Shown here piece after piece: positions 36,591 through 46,084 of a DNA stretch of 64,000 nucleotides (within the stretch, counting starts at the first letter, position 1; every line of letters starts with the position of its first letter). The stretch covers positions 8,753,527-8,817,526 of the forward strand of contig CM042548.1 of assembly GCA_023630585.1 (NCBI GenBank), given 5' to 3'. This stretch comes from Cranoglanis bouderius. Lineage: Eukaryota; Chordata; Actinopteri; Siluriformes; Cranoglanididae. The position numbers were made by a program, and so were the translations under genes. The notes under the pieces were generated by a model that worked only from the letters and a program-made list of their open reading frames with translations, was not told where the DNA came from and searched no databases.

Positions 36591-37862
36591 ATGCAGCGTG
36601 AGGTTAAGATTGAGGTGACAAAGGCCAAACAGAAAGCTTATGAGGACATGTATGCAAGGTTAGATAGTAAGGAAGGTGAGAGGGAATTGTATCGGTTGGC
36701 AAATCAGAGGGATAGAGATGGAAAGGATGTGCAGCAGGTTAGAGTGATTAAAGATAGAGATGGAAATGTGTTGACAAGTGACAGGAGGGTGAGGGAAAGA
36801 TGGAAGGAGTACTTTGAGGAACTGATGAATGAGGAAAATGACAGGGAGAGAAGAGTAGTAGAGGCAAATATTGTTGAGCAGGAAGTAGAAAGGATTAGCA
36901 AGGGTGAAGTTAGGAGAGCTTTGAAGAGGATGAAGAGAGGAAAGGCGGTTGGTCCTGATGACATACCAGTGGAGGTATGGAAGTGTCTAGGAGAGATGGC
37001 AGTAGAGTTTTTAACTAGGTTGTTCAACGAGGTCTTAGAGAGTGAGAGGATGCCTGAGGAATGGAGGAGAAGTGTTTTGGTGCTGATTTTTAAGAACAAG
37101 AGAGATGTGCATTGTTGTGGAAACTACAGAGGTATTAAGCTGATGAGCCATACAATGAAGTTGTGGGAAAGAGTAGTGAAAACAAGGCTAAGGGGAGAAT
37201 TGAGCATTTGTGAGCAGCAGTATGGTTTCATGCCAAGAAAGAGCACTACAGATGCAATATTTGCTTTGAGAATGTTGATGGAGAAGTACAGAGAGGGTCA
37301 GAAAGACCTGCATTGTGTCTTTGTAGACTTAGAGAAAGCATATGACAGGGTGCCAAGAGAAGAGCTGTGGTATTGTATGAGGAGGTCTGGAGTGGCAGAG
37401 AAGTATGTTAGAGTGGTGCAGAATATGTATGAGAGCAGTAGGACAGTGGTAAGGTGTGCGGTAGGTGTGACAGAGGAGTTCACAGTGAAGGTGGGACTGC
37501 ATCAAGGATCGGCTCTGAGCCCCTTCTTGTTTGCGGTGGTGATGGACAGGCTGACAGATGAGGTCAAACAGGAATCTCCATGGACTATGATGTTTGCGGA
37601 TGACATTGTGATCTGTAGTGAGAGCAGGGAGGAGGTGGAGGAAAGTCTAGAGAGGTGGAGGTTTGCTCTGGAGAGAAGAGGAATGAAGGTTAGTCGCAGC
37701 AAGACAGAATACATGTGTGTTTATGAGAGGGATCCAAGTGGAACAGTGAGGTTACAGGGAGAAGAGATAAAGAAGGTGCAGGATTTTAAGTACTTAGGGT
37801 CAACAGTCCAGAACAATGGGAAGTGTGGAAAAGAGGTGAAGAAGCGTGTGCAGGCAGGTTAG
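36591..37862 (+). pseudogene. RTE-like LINE reverse transcriptase
   Basis: The longest uninterrupted part of the LINE has 423 residues. It includes KRGKAVGPDDIPVEVWKC, NYRGIKLMSHTMKLWERVV, FMPRKSTTDAIFALRMLMEK, VFVDLEKAYDRVPREELWYC (first catalytic Asp), LHQGSALSPFLFAVVMDRLT and the FADD box (WTMMFADDIVICSE). All core RT blocks are present, so the lineage was active recently enough to keep them. It ends at TAG 37860-37862, where related sequences have Trp in the QAGWNGWR context. The upstream frame is the same, separated only by one stop. Confidence 0.9.
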
Positions 37863-38348
37863 AATGGGTGGAGAAAAGTCTCAGGTCTGTTGTGTGATAA
37901 AAGAGTACCAGCAAGAATGAAAGGAAAGGTGTACAGGACAGTAGTGAGACCAGCGATGTTGTATGGTTTGGAGACAGTTGCACTGAGGAAAAGACAAGAG
38001 GAAGAGTTAGAGGTAGCAGAGCTAAAGATGTTGAGGTTCTCTTTGGGAGTGACGAGGATGGATAGGATCAGGAATGAGTACATCAGAGGGACAGCACATG
38101 TGAGATGTTTTGGAGACAAAGTTAGAGAGGCCAGGTTGAGCTGGTTTGGACATGTTCAGAGGAGGGAGAGTGAATATATTGGTAAAAGGATGCTGAGGTT
38201 AGAGCTGCCAGGCAGGAGGCAGAGAGGAAGACCAAAGAGGAGGTTTATGGATGTAGTGAAGGAGGACATGAAGGTAGTCAGTCTGAGAGAAGAGGATGCA
38301 GGGGATTGGGCTAGATGGAGGCAGATGATTCACTGTGGTGACCCCTGA
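37863..38348 (+). pseudogene. RTE-like LINE C-terminal domain
   Basis: The same frame continues after the stop: GKVYRTVVRPAMLYGLETVA, LRFSLGVTRMDRIRNEYIRG, SWFGHVQRRESEYIGKRMLR and GRRQRGRPKRRFMDVVKEDM, ending IHCGDP. This tail is characteristic of the RTE-like family widespread in fish. It stops 22 bases before the 3' end of the element. Confidence 0.88.
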
Positions 38349-38423
38349 AGGGAACAGCCGAAAGGAAAAGATGTGTATGTGTGAGTGAGAAAGAGATTGT
38401 GTGAGTGGTATAGGTCCCACTAC

Positions 38424-38544
38424 CTTTGGCATCTGAGCACTGTGAGAGCCAGTGTTTCCCAAACACCACATCCATCCTCTCTCCATGACGACATACAAAC
38501 AGGGTTCTTTTAGGGGACTGAGAGTGACTGTTAACTCTGAGTAC
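38424..38544 (-). CDS. ubash3b: ubash3b exon 8: phosphatase domain start, RHGER motif
   Basis: A 121-nt exon encodes VLRVNSHSQSPKRTLFVCRH, then GERMDVVFGKHWLSQCSDAK. RHGER is the catalytic signature of the histidine-phosphatase (PGM) superfamily; its His is the phospho-acceptor in Sts-1. The acceptor is GTACAG and the donor GTAGTG, leaving one base. The LINE inserted at 35490-38370 ends about 50 bases downstream in the next intron without touching the donor. Confidence 0.96.
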
Positions 38545-38766
38545 CTGTACCAATACAAAGCATTCTGCAGTCAAACTACACAGCTTCACTTTAATGTTTA
38601 TTTACCTCAGTGCAAGAATCCTCTGTAAGCTTTTTAATCTAAGATGAATTTGAGAATACTATTCTTGGAAAAGTTAAATTATATGTGTGTATAGCATACA
38701 ATGCATTTAACATCATAATTATCATGTTATCTGATAGCAAGTGATATTCAATTATAAAAAGGGCAC

Positions 38767-38911
38767 CTGCATAGGTTGGCAGACCACATTCATAATAGAC
38801 GAGTCTGCAGCTTTTGAGTTATCTAGGCACTGAATGCTGAGCAGCCCATCCAATGTTTTGCTCTCTTTGTTGCTTTTTTCTGAAGGCAAGGCACTGAAGA
38901 ATGAGTGTGAC
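38767..38911 (-). CDS. ubash3b: ubash3b exon 7: divergent linker between SH3 and phosphatase
   Basis: A 145-nt exon was found by phase and by its ending CQPMQ, which matches the human linker ending IICQPMQ. It encodes a Ser-rich segment starting SHSFFSALPSEKSNK and ending MNVVCQPMQ. The acceptor is ACACAG. The donor CAG|GTGCCC is weak downstream of GTG. One base completes the Gly codon from the SH3 exon, followed by 48 full codons. The middle is unlike the human linker, as expected for a disordered region. This exon has the weakest conservation support in the gene, but the phase fit is exact. Confidence 0.85.
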
Positions 38912-39212
38912 CTGTGTATAATGACAAAGAGTAACCTTCCTCTGATGCTTAAACATGTGACAATACTACAACAGTGGAACAGTTATTGGATCTGAAATTA
39001 TGTTTAGCTCTTTTTTACCTTGATAAAAACAACAGATTTTTATATTATAAAAAACATCCAGGCTCCCAGGGTCGATCTTTAGCTTGATTTACTGCCGGTG
39101 TAGAATTTCTGTACGTATTCTCCCCTACATACACATGTATTTCGTTCGGGTTCTGCCCAAAAAACATGCCACTAGGAGGACTGGCTACACTAAACTGCCC
39201 CTAGGTGTGAAT

Positions 39213-39251
<39 letters not shown>

Positions 39252-39433
39252 AGTAAGTGAATGTCTCTCATGTCTTGCCCAGTGTTCCCAGAATAAGCTC
39301 TGGATCGACTGTAACCCTGACCAGGATAAAGTGGTTACAGAAAATGAATCAATGAATGAATGAATGACTTCTCTAAGTGAAATTATTTTATTCATTACTA
39401 AGTAGACAGTTTGTGAGTATCAAACATGCTCAC
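38912..39433. other. ubash3b intron 6
   Basis: Holds a (GT)n run at about 39216-39247 flanked by GAATGAGT words, and the text CTGGATCGACTGTAACCCTGA, which resembles worn repeat sequence. No gene element beyond the flanking exons. Confidence 0.5.
39216..39247. repeat. (GT)n microsatellite
   Basis: About 16 GT units in ubash3b intron 6. Confidence 0.95.
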
Positions 39434-39642
39434 CCATGGAAGACCCAGGTGTCACACTCATCAGCCCGACTAACATAATTTTCAGGAAGCAGCCCGGAAA
39501 GCCCTGCGCTCAGAGAGGTGCCATACACCCATCCCTCACTTGTGCTCATATGCTCCACTGAAGAGGTGAAAATAAAGTCCCCCGGTATCAGCTCCAGCTC
39601 GTCCTCATTCTGAGGAACGTATGGGTACATCACCTTTAGAGT
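39434..39642 (-). CDS. ubash3b: ubash3b exon 6: SH3 domain
   Basis: A 209-nt exon encodes the whole SH3 domain, from TLKVMYPYVPQNEDELELIP through STSEGWVYGTSL to LLPENYVSRADECDTWVFHG. It shows the usual SH3 landmarks: the ALYPY-like first strand, an acidic RT loop (NEDELEL), the Trp of the n-Src loop (GWVYG) and LPENYV in the last strand. This domain binds CBL-type proline motifs in the mammalian protein. The acceptor is TTCCAG and the donor GTGAGC, with two bases of a Gly codon left over. Confidence 0.97.
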
Positions 39643-39873
39643 CTGGAAACAAAGAGAGAAGAGTGTTTAGACATATCCATATTTTGTTCTGAGACATGGA
39701 CTAGTACAGTGCCTATAGAAAATCATCATACCCTGTCAAAATCCTTATCTTTTGTCACATTACACCCTGAAAATTAAAATAAATTAAATCTAACTGTATT
39801 TACACACTATAACCCTCGACATCTAAGTGGAAATAACATTTTTTTTAAAATTCTGAACAATTATTAAAATTTA

Positions 39874-41457
39874 CAGGTGCATATCAATAAATTAGAATGT
39901 CATGGAAAAGTTAATTTATTTCAGTAATTCAACTCAATTTGTGAAACTCGTGTATTAAATAAATTCAATGCACACAGACTGAAGTAGTTTAAGTCTTTGG
40001 CTCTTTTAATTGTGATGATTTTAGCTCACATTTAACAAAAACCCACCAATTCACTATCTCAACAAATTAGAATATGGTGACATACCAATCAGCTAATCAA
40101 CTCAAAACACCTGCTAAGGTTTCCTGAGCCTTCAAAATGGTCTCTCAGTTTGGTTCACTAGGCTACATAATCATGGGGAAGACTGCTGATCTGACAGTTG
40201 TCCAGAAGACAATCATTGACACCCTTCACAAGGAGGGTAAGCCACAAACATTCATTGCCAAAGAAGCTGGCTGTTCACAGAGTGCTGTATCCAAGCATGT
40301 TAACAGAAAGTTGAGCGGAAGGAAAAAGTGTGGAAGAAAAAGATGCACAACCAAACAAGAGAACCGCAGCCTTATGAGGATTGTCAAGCAAAATCGATTC
40401 AAGAATTTGAGTGAACTTCACAAGGAATGGATTGAGGCTGGGGTCAAGGCATCAAGAGCCACCACACACAGACGTGTCAAGGAATTTGGCTACAGTTGTC
40501 GTATTCCTCTTGTTAAGCCACTCCTGAACCACAGATAATGTCAGAGGCGTCTTACCTGGGCTAAGGAGAAGAAGAACTGGACTGTTGCCCAGTGGTCCAA
40601 AGTCCTCTTTTCAGATGAGAGCAAGTTTTGTATTTCATTTGGAAACCAAGGTCCTAGAGTCTGGAGGAAGGGTGGAGAAGCTCATAGCCCAGGTTGCTTG
40701 AAGTCCAGTGTTAAGTTTCCACAGTCTGTGATGATTTGGGGTGCAATGTCATCTGCTGGTGTTGGTCCATTGTGTTTTTTGAAAATCAAAGTCACTGCAA
40801 CCGTTTACCAAGAAATTTTGGAGCACTTCATGCTTCCTTCTGCTGACCAGCTTTTTGAAGATGTTGATTTCATTTTCCAGCAGGATTTGGCACCTGCCCA
40901 CACTGCCAAAAGCACCAAAAGTTGGTTAAATGACCATGGTGTTGGTGTGCTTGACTGGCCAGCAAACTCACCACACCTGAACCCCATAGAGAATCTATGG
41001 GGTATTTTCAATAGGAAAATGAGAAACAAGAGACCAGAAAATGCAGATGAGCTGAAGGCCATTGTCAAAGAAACTTGGGCTTCCATACCACCTCAGCAGT
41101 GCCACAAGCTGATCACCTCCATGCCACGCCGAATTGAGGCAGTAATTAAAGCAAAAGGAGCCCCTACCAAGTATTGAGTACATGTACAGTAAATGAACAT
41201 ACTTTCCAGAAGGCCAACAATTCACTAAAAATGTTTTTTTTATTGGTCTTATGAAGTATTCTAATTTATTGAGATAGCGAATTGGTGGGTTTTTGTTAAA
41301 TGTGAGCCAAAATCATCACAATTAAAAGAACCAAAGACTTAAACTACTTCAGTCTGTGTGCATTGAATTTATTTAATACACAAGTTTCACAATTTGAGTT
41401 GAATTACTGAAATAAATTAACTTTTCCACAACATTCTAATTTATTGAGATGCACCTG
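39874..41457 (+). mobile_element. Tc1-like transposon, subfamily B, copy 1 (nested in subfamily D)
   Basis: A 1584-bp element starting CAGGTGCATATCAATAAATT and ending with the inverse, AATTTATTGAGATGCACCTG, with TA duplicated on both sides (39872-39873 and 41458-41459). Inverted repeats are about 210 bp. It is nearly identical in length and sequence to the copy at 46085-47667. Confidence 0.96.
40137..41177 (+). pseudogene. Tc1 transposase, subfamily B, one nonsense codon
   Basis: The frame is the same length as the intact copy (346 residues) but TAA at 40536-40538 replaces a CAA Gln codon in the NHRQCQRRL context. The rest of the frame is open, with LFSDESKF (first Asp), IFQQDLAPAHTAK (second Asp) and NPIENLWG (Glu). 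SPHLNP replaces SPDLNP, a non-catalytic Asp. A readable Met at 40698 lies inside the catalytic core and is not a start. Confidence 0.93.
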
Positions 41458-41599
41458 TAATTAGTGAAATACCTGGTTTGGATAAGTGATCAGCCCCTTA
41501 GAGTAAGCATTATAAACTTGCTCAGGTACAACCAGTCACTTCCCAGATCACACACCATGCTAATTGCCCCCCACCTGACATCAACTGCAGTGGTTTTGA

Positions 41600-42530
41600 T
41601 TACTTCATAAGAAAACCGGCTGTTCCATGATGATTTACTAGTAGTGCATGGCAACGCAAAGAATACACCAATGTTGGAAAGGTGCTTTCAAAAGGGCTCC
41701 GGGACAAAGTTGTGGAAAGAAGTTAGGAGAAGGATACAAAAAGATTTCAAAGGCTTGAACTCTGAGTACCGTTCAGAGCATTATTAAGAAGTAGAAAGTG
41801 TATGGCACCACCAACACCTTGCCTAGATTGGGCCGTCCCTCCAAACTGGATGACCGAGCCAGGAGGATATTGATCAGGGGTGCTACCAAGAGGCCAGTTG
41901 CAACTTTGAAGGACTTACAAGCCCTTATGGCAGATTGGTTGGTCTGTGCACGTGCCAACAATCTCACAAGCTTTACACAAAGCTGGCCTGTATGGCAGGG
42001 GGGCAAGAAAGAAGCCTCTTCTGAAAAAGCTTTGCAAAAAACCACTTGGAAGATTCTAATGCCATGTGGCAAAAGGTTTTATGGTCAGATGAGACCAAGA
42101 TTGAACTTTTTGGACTGAACTGCAAGCGAAGTTTGGCAAAAACCAATACCATACCTACTGTGAAGCATGGTGATGGCAACATTATGTTGTGGGGGTGTTT
42201 CTCTTCAGAGAAACTGGACAATTGGTCAGGATTGAAGGGAAAATGGATGCTGCCAAGTACACCCCAATTCTTGAGGAAAACCTGTGGCCCTCTGCTAGAC
42301 AGCTGAAGATGGGCAGGTGGTTCATCGTCCAGCACGACATCGACCCTAAACACACCGCCAAAAAGAAACTACAGTGGCTTAAGGATAAGAAGGTGAATGT
42401 CCTTAAGTTGCCAAGTCAGAGCCCTGACCTAAATCCAATTGAAAATCTGTGGATGGACTTGAAGACAGCAGTCAATCGCTGCTCACCACGAAATGTGACT
42501 GAAATCACTCAATTCTGCAAGGAATAATTG
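41600..42530 (+). pseudogene. Tc1 transposase pseudogene, subfamily D
   Basis: Segments on the plus strand are LPRLGRPSKLDDRARRILIR, with KRPVATLKDLQAL (N-terminal part), WQKVLWSDETKIELFG (first Asp), QLVRIEGKMDAAKYTPILEE, VQHDIDPKHTAKKKLQWLKD (second Asp, DID instead of DND) and SPDLNPIENLWMDLKTAVNR (Glu). They fall in different frames, broken near 41800, 42050 and 42200. Confidence 0.88.
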
Positions 42531-42889
42531 TCAAATATTCCCCATATTAAATCACTTTTCCAATTTATTGTTATTCTAGTTTTCTTTTCTTTTTTTACAT
42601 TTCCGAACTGTTGCCTTTTTATGTTACTGGAATGTTGTAAGGCAGAATGTGTGAATAAAGCTGGAACAAAAAATATATATTTTTAATGGGTTTGATTTCA
42701 GACTGTAAGACAAAAAAGTGACTATTTCAAAGGGGTATGATGGTTTTCTATAGGCACTGTATGTTACATCAATAGTTGTTTAGCCCTGAATTGTGTAGGC
42801 TATTGCGTAATCTGGGTCTAATAAAACCAGAATGATTCAAACAGTCATTGAACGGTCTTTCAAATTCAGAATTACTCTCCAAAACCTAC

Positions 42890-43059
42890 CTCGTGATTTG
42901 CAAATCTGATGTCCCGCGAGAAGAGAACAGCAAGCCAATCACAACTGAGCTTAACTTCAATTCCTCTCGCCAATTTCTCCAAGGAAACCAAATGGCTGCT
43001 TGGAAAGTTGTAGGCTAGAGTCACATGCAGCTGCTTCTTCTGTGGCTCCACTTGTACAT
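42890..43059 (-). CDS. ubash3b: ubash3b exon 5: 2H phosphoesterase domain, end
   Basis: A 170-nt exon encodes DVQVEPQKKQLHVTLAYNF and ends in LFSRDIRFANHE. LHVTL is the second H-x-T motif, so both catalytic motifs of the 2H phosphoesterase domain are kept in this fish. The acceptor is TTACAG and the donor GTAGGT, and the exon ends in phase 0 just before SH3. The nested Tc1 pair at 39707-42759 lies in the intron directly downstream, ending only about 130 bases from this exon. Confidence 0.96.
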
Positions 43060-43573
43060 CTGTAAGATAATGAGAAGTTTCCATTAGCTCACATCCTTTC
43101 AAGCTCATTTCCTTTCAAATGTGGTGAGGTTGTACAGTGATCATTTAAATCTGTGAACAATTCATTATTATGTGATTCATCATGGTGGTGATTTACAATG
43201 AGAAGTAATATGATTCGGTGTTTTGCAACCAGCTAAATTTTTACCAGAAAAAAAGTTAAAGGGACTGGCCTTCTTCACAGGGACTCTTAAGAAGAGAGAA
43301 TCATGGTAGGGGAGAAAGAGAGGGAAATAGAAATGTACAGGGCAAAAAAAAAATCACTTTGATAATGTCTCTAAATAAAAGTAGCAGTTTTGAAAGAGGT
43401 GAGTGAGTCATATGGGGCTACCAGAGATGCCTGTATTGATTCAGCCATGAATGTCTCCAAACTGTTGCCTGATATATTTTGCTCTGAATCGGTGCAACAT
43501 ACTATAATTACAAATATATACTAAGACTGCTGGATGAAGTCTACTCAATTACTCTTTACACCCCTAGTTCTAC
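43060..43573. other. ubash3b intron 4
   Basis: Intronic sequence with no recognised repeat. Confidence 0.6.
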
Positions 43574-43772
43574 CTGCTTTAGTGCCAGCTTCTGTAGCAA
43601 AGTCGAAAGCAAATTTCTTCAGGGTCTCCGCCACCTGCTCCTCGACGAACAGGCCAATAAAATTGGAAGAGGTGTAGAGCTCTAAGGGCAAAGGGCTAGG
43701 GAAGCGGCCTCTCCACTGATTAACTGTGGACTGCAAAGCCCCACACAGAGCCTCCACCTTACTGTCTGCACA
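43574..43772 (-). CDS. ubash3b: ubash3b exon 4: 2H phosphoesterase domain, middle
   Basis: A 199-nt exon runs from CADSKVEALCGALQS to FATEAGTKA, with the UBASH3B signature LPLELYTSSNFIGLFV. The acceptor is CCCCAG and the donor GTAGAA. It follows FFM of the previous exon in phase 0 and leaves one base for the next codon. Upstream ATG-like codons on this strand fall in intron and are not starts. Confidence 0.96.
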
Positions 43773-44271
43773 CTGGGGCAAGAGAGAAATATGATAACAT
43801 TATAAGCATACTCAAACTAACACCAGTAATCTAGAACCAAAATACTGCTACAGATATGTTATTCTAGCAACACAGTTTGTTTCTTTTTGGTACAATAGTA
43901 TGAATGAGGCAATAACTTCTCCTCAAACCTATGTTAGACATTCAGTGGATTTTTTTGCAGAAATTCTGTGCTGGACTGGACCAAGCAATGCACTTAGGAA
44001 CGTGGGTCAGAGATAATGATGTTCCCACATCAAAGCATTTAAGCTGATGATTTGTATGTATGTCATATCAGTATATTTGTATGTAATGTTTGGTGTCATT
44101 TTGGTGTTCTGTGGTGATTTCAACAGTAATATACAAGTATATAAGGGATCCTGGAGCCATCAGTTGTCAATGCTACCCACTGTGCCACCATGCCAACCTA
44201 TATACATAGAGCATGGACCAAATATTATCTCAAACAAAAGATATGAAAATAAACTATCAGAAAAAGCTTAC
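43773..44271. other. ubash3b intron 3
   Basis: Intronic sequence. A plus-strand open frame at 44047-44343 overlaps the exon in antisense and has no support. Confidence 0.6.
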
Positions 44272-44458
44272 CATAAAGAACTGACAGAGTGTGATGTGAG
44301 GAAATATGTTGTGGGCTTTGTTCTTGCCACAGGTGAGGCGTGACTGCTGCCAGAAGTGAGACAGCTGGTTCTGAAGAGGGCCACTCGGCCGTAGGTACAG
44401 TACATACTCTCTGGGTAAGGGGTCGTCCAGAAACGGGTCATCTACATGGGAGAAAAGC
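44272..44458 (-). CDS. ubash3b: ubash3b exon 3: start of 2H phosphoesterase domain
   Basis: A 187-nt exon encodes LFSHVDDPFLDDPLPREY, then a stretch ending HNIFPHITLCQFFM. The acceptor is CTGCAG and the donor GTAAGC. FPHITL carries the first H-x-T motif of the 2H phosphoesterase fold. The DPFLDDPLPREY linker after the UBA domain is almost invariant in vertebrate UBASH3B. The first base completes the Trp codon from exon 2, and the exon ends in phase 0. Confidence 0.96.
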
Positions 44459-44908
44459 CTGCAGAGAGGAGATCAACAGATCATATATCTCACATGTATC
44501 TTTACAGTATATTACAGAAAATTATGGTTACAGTGCCCTCCACTAATATTTGCACCCTCGGTAAACATGAGCAAAGAAAGCTGTGAAAATTTGTCTTTAT
44601 TGTTTAACCTTTTGAGCTTTTGTTAAAAAAAATTCACAAAAATGCTCTGCTCTCATGGATATCAAACAATTGCAAACACAGGTTTATAAAAAAAAAATCT
44701 TTGTTAAATATAGGTGTGCAACAATTATTGGCACCCATATGAATTCATATGAGAAAACTATATTTGAAGTGTATTCCGATTGATATTTGACATTTTTAGT
44801 ACACCTGGGTGATTAGGAACAGGTAATTGTTCAACCATGACTTCCTGTTTCACAGGGGTATAAATATTAGGCAACACATAGGCCAAATTCCCTTAGTCAT
44901 TCATAACA

Positions 44909-45929
44909 ATGGGTAAGACCAAGGAATATAGCTGTGATGTGAGGCAAAAGGTTGTTGAGCTTCACAAAATGGGAAGTGGCTATAAGAAAATAGCACAAAC
45001 ATTGAAAATGCCCATTTCTACCATCAGGGCAATAATTAAGAAGTTCCAGTCAACTGGAATTGTTGTGAATCAACCTGGAATTGGACGTGTGTCTATATTG
45101 TCTCAACGCACTGTGAAGAGGATGGTTCGAATGGCCAAAAAATCTCCAAGGATCACAGCTGGAGAATTGCAGAAGTTAGTTATGTCTTGGGGTCAGAAAG
45201 TCTCCAAAACTACAATCCGAAGTCAGCTATATCATCACAGGTTGTTTGGAAGGGTTTCAAGAAAAAAGCATCTACTCTCATCCAAGTGTCTCATCCAACT
45301 CAAGCGTCTTCAGTTTGCCAGACACTACTGGAACTTCAAATGGGATCAGGTTTTATGGTCAGATGAAACCAAAATAGAGCTTTTTGGCAATAAACACCAG
45401 AGGTGGTTTTGGCGCACACAGAGAGGTAGCCATATGGAAAAGTACCTCATGCCCACGGTTAAATATGGTGTTGGCACTTTAATGTTTTGAGGCTGTTTTT
45501 CTGCCAGAGGAACTGGACATTTTGTTAGGATACATGGCATCATGGACTCTATCAAATATCAACAGATATTAAATGAAAACCTGACTGCCTCTGCCAGAAA
45601 GCTTCAAATGGGCCGTGGTTGGATCTTCCAGCAGGACAATGATCCAAAACATACATCAAAATCAACACAAAAATGGTTTACTGACCACAGAATCAAGGTC
45701 CTGCCATGGCCATCCCAGTCCCCTGACTTGAAACCAATAGAAAACGTGTGGGGTGAACTGAAGAAGAGGGTCCACCAGCATGGACCTCGAAATTTGAAGG
45801 ATCTGGAGAGATTCTGTATGTAGGAATGGTCTCGGATCCCTTGCCATGTATTCTCCAACCTCATCAAGGCATTATAGGAGAAGACTCAGAGCTGTTATCT
45901 TGGCAAATGGAGGTAGCACAAAGTATTGA
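44909..45929 (+). pseudogene. Tc1 transposase pseudogene, subfamily A
   Basis: It starts MGKTKEYSCDVRQKVVELHK and has an HTH (GYKKIAQTLKMPISTIRAII), VLWSDETKIELFGNKHQ (first Asp), FQQDNDPKHTSKSTQKW (second Asp) and SPDLKPIENVWGELKK (Glu). The frame is continuous except for TGA at 45488-45490, at a Trp position (MF*GC), and TAG at 45821-45823. Related copies continue to a TGA near 45929. It is better preserved than the copy at 123-1074. Confidence 0.92.
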
Positions 45930-46042
45930 CTAAAAGGGTGCCAATAATTGTTGCACATGTATATTTAACAAAGATATTTTTTTTTATAAACCTGTTTTGT
46001 TTGCAGTTGTTTGATGTCCATGAAAGCAGAGTATTTTTGTGA

Positions 46043-46084
46043 TGTGTGTGTGTGTGTGTGTATATGTATGTATGTATGTATATA
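46043..46084. repeat. (GT)n/(TATG)n microsatellite, left of nested insert
   Basis: Short GT run then TATGTATG units inside the right terminal repeat of the subfamily A element. It ends at the TA used by the nested element. Confidence 0.9.

Larger units (their letters stand above)
35490..38370 (+). mobile_element. RTE-like LINE, 2.88 kb, with 18-bp target duplication
   Basis: The element is flanked by exact copies of ATGTGTATGTGTGAGTGA (35472-35489 and 38371-38388). It encodes AP endonuclease followed by reverse transcriptase and a C-terminal segment on the plus strand, opposite to ubash3b, and lies in intron 8. The 3' end finishes AACAGCCGAAAGGAAAAG. At 2.88 kb it is somewhat shorter than typical RTE elements, so it may be 5' truncated. 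Confidence 0.9.
39707..42759 (+). mobile_element. Tc1-like transposon, subfamily D, host of a nested Tc1
   Basis: The ends are CAGTGCCTATAGAAAATCAT at the left and its inverse, ATGGTTTTCTATAGGCACTG, at the right, with TA on both sides. Removing the nested element 39874-41457 and one TA leaves about 1.47 kb, a normal Tc1 size. It lies in ubash3b intron 5. Confidence 0.92.

Noticed and set aside
36704..37099. 131-residue open frame antisense to the LINE RT
   Set aside because: Shadow of the LINE coding strand, Ser/Leu-rich with no motif.
40698..41177. Separate 159-residue gene
   Set aside because: It is the C-terminal part of the same transposase frame after a nonsense codon.
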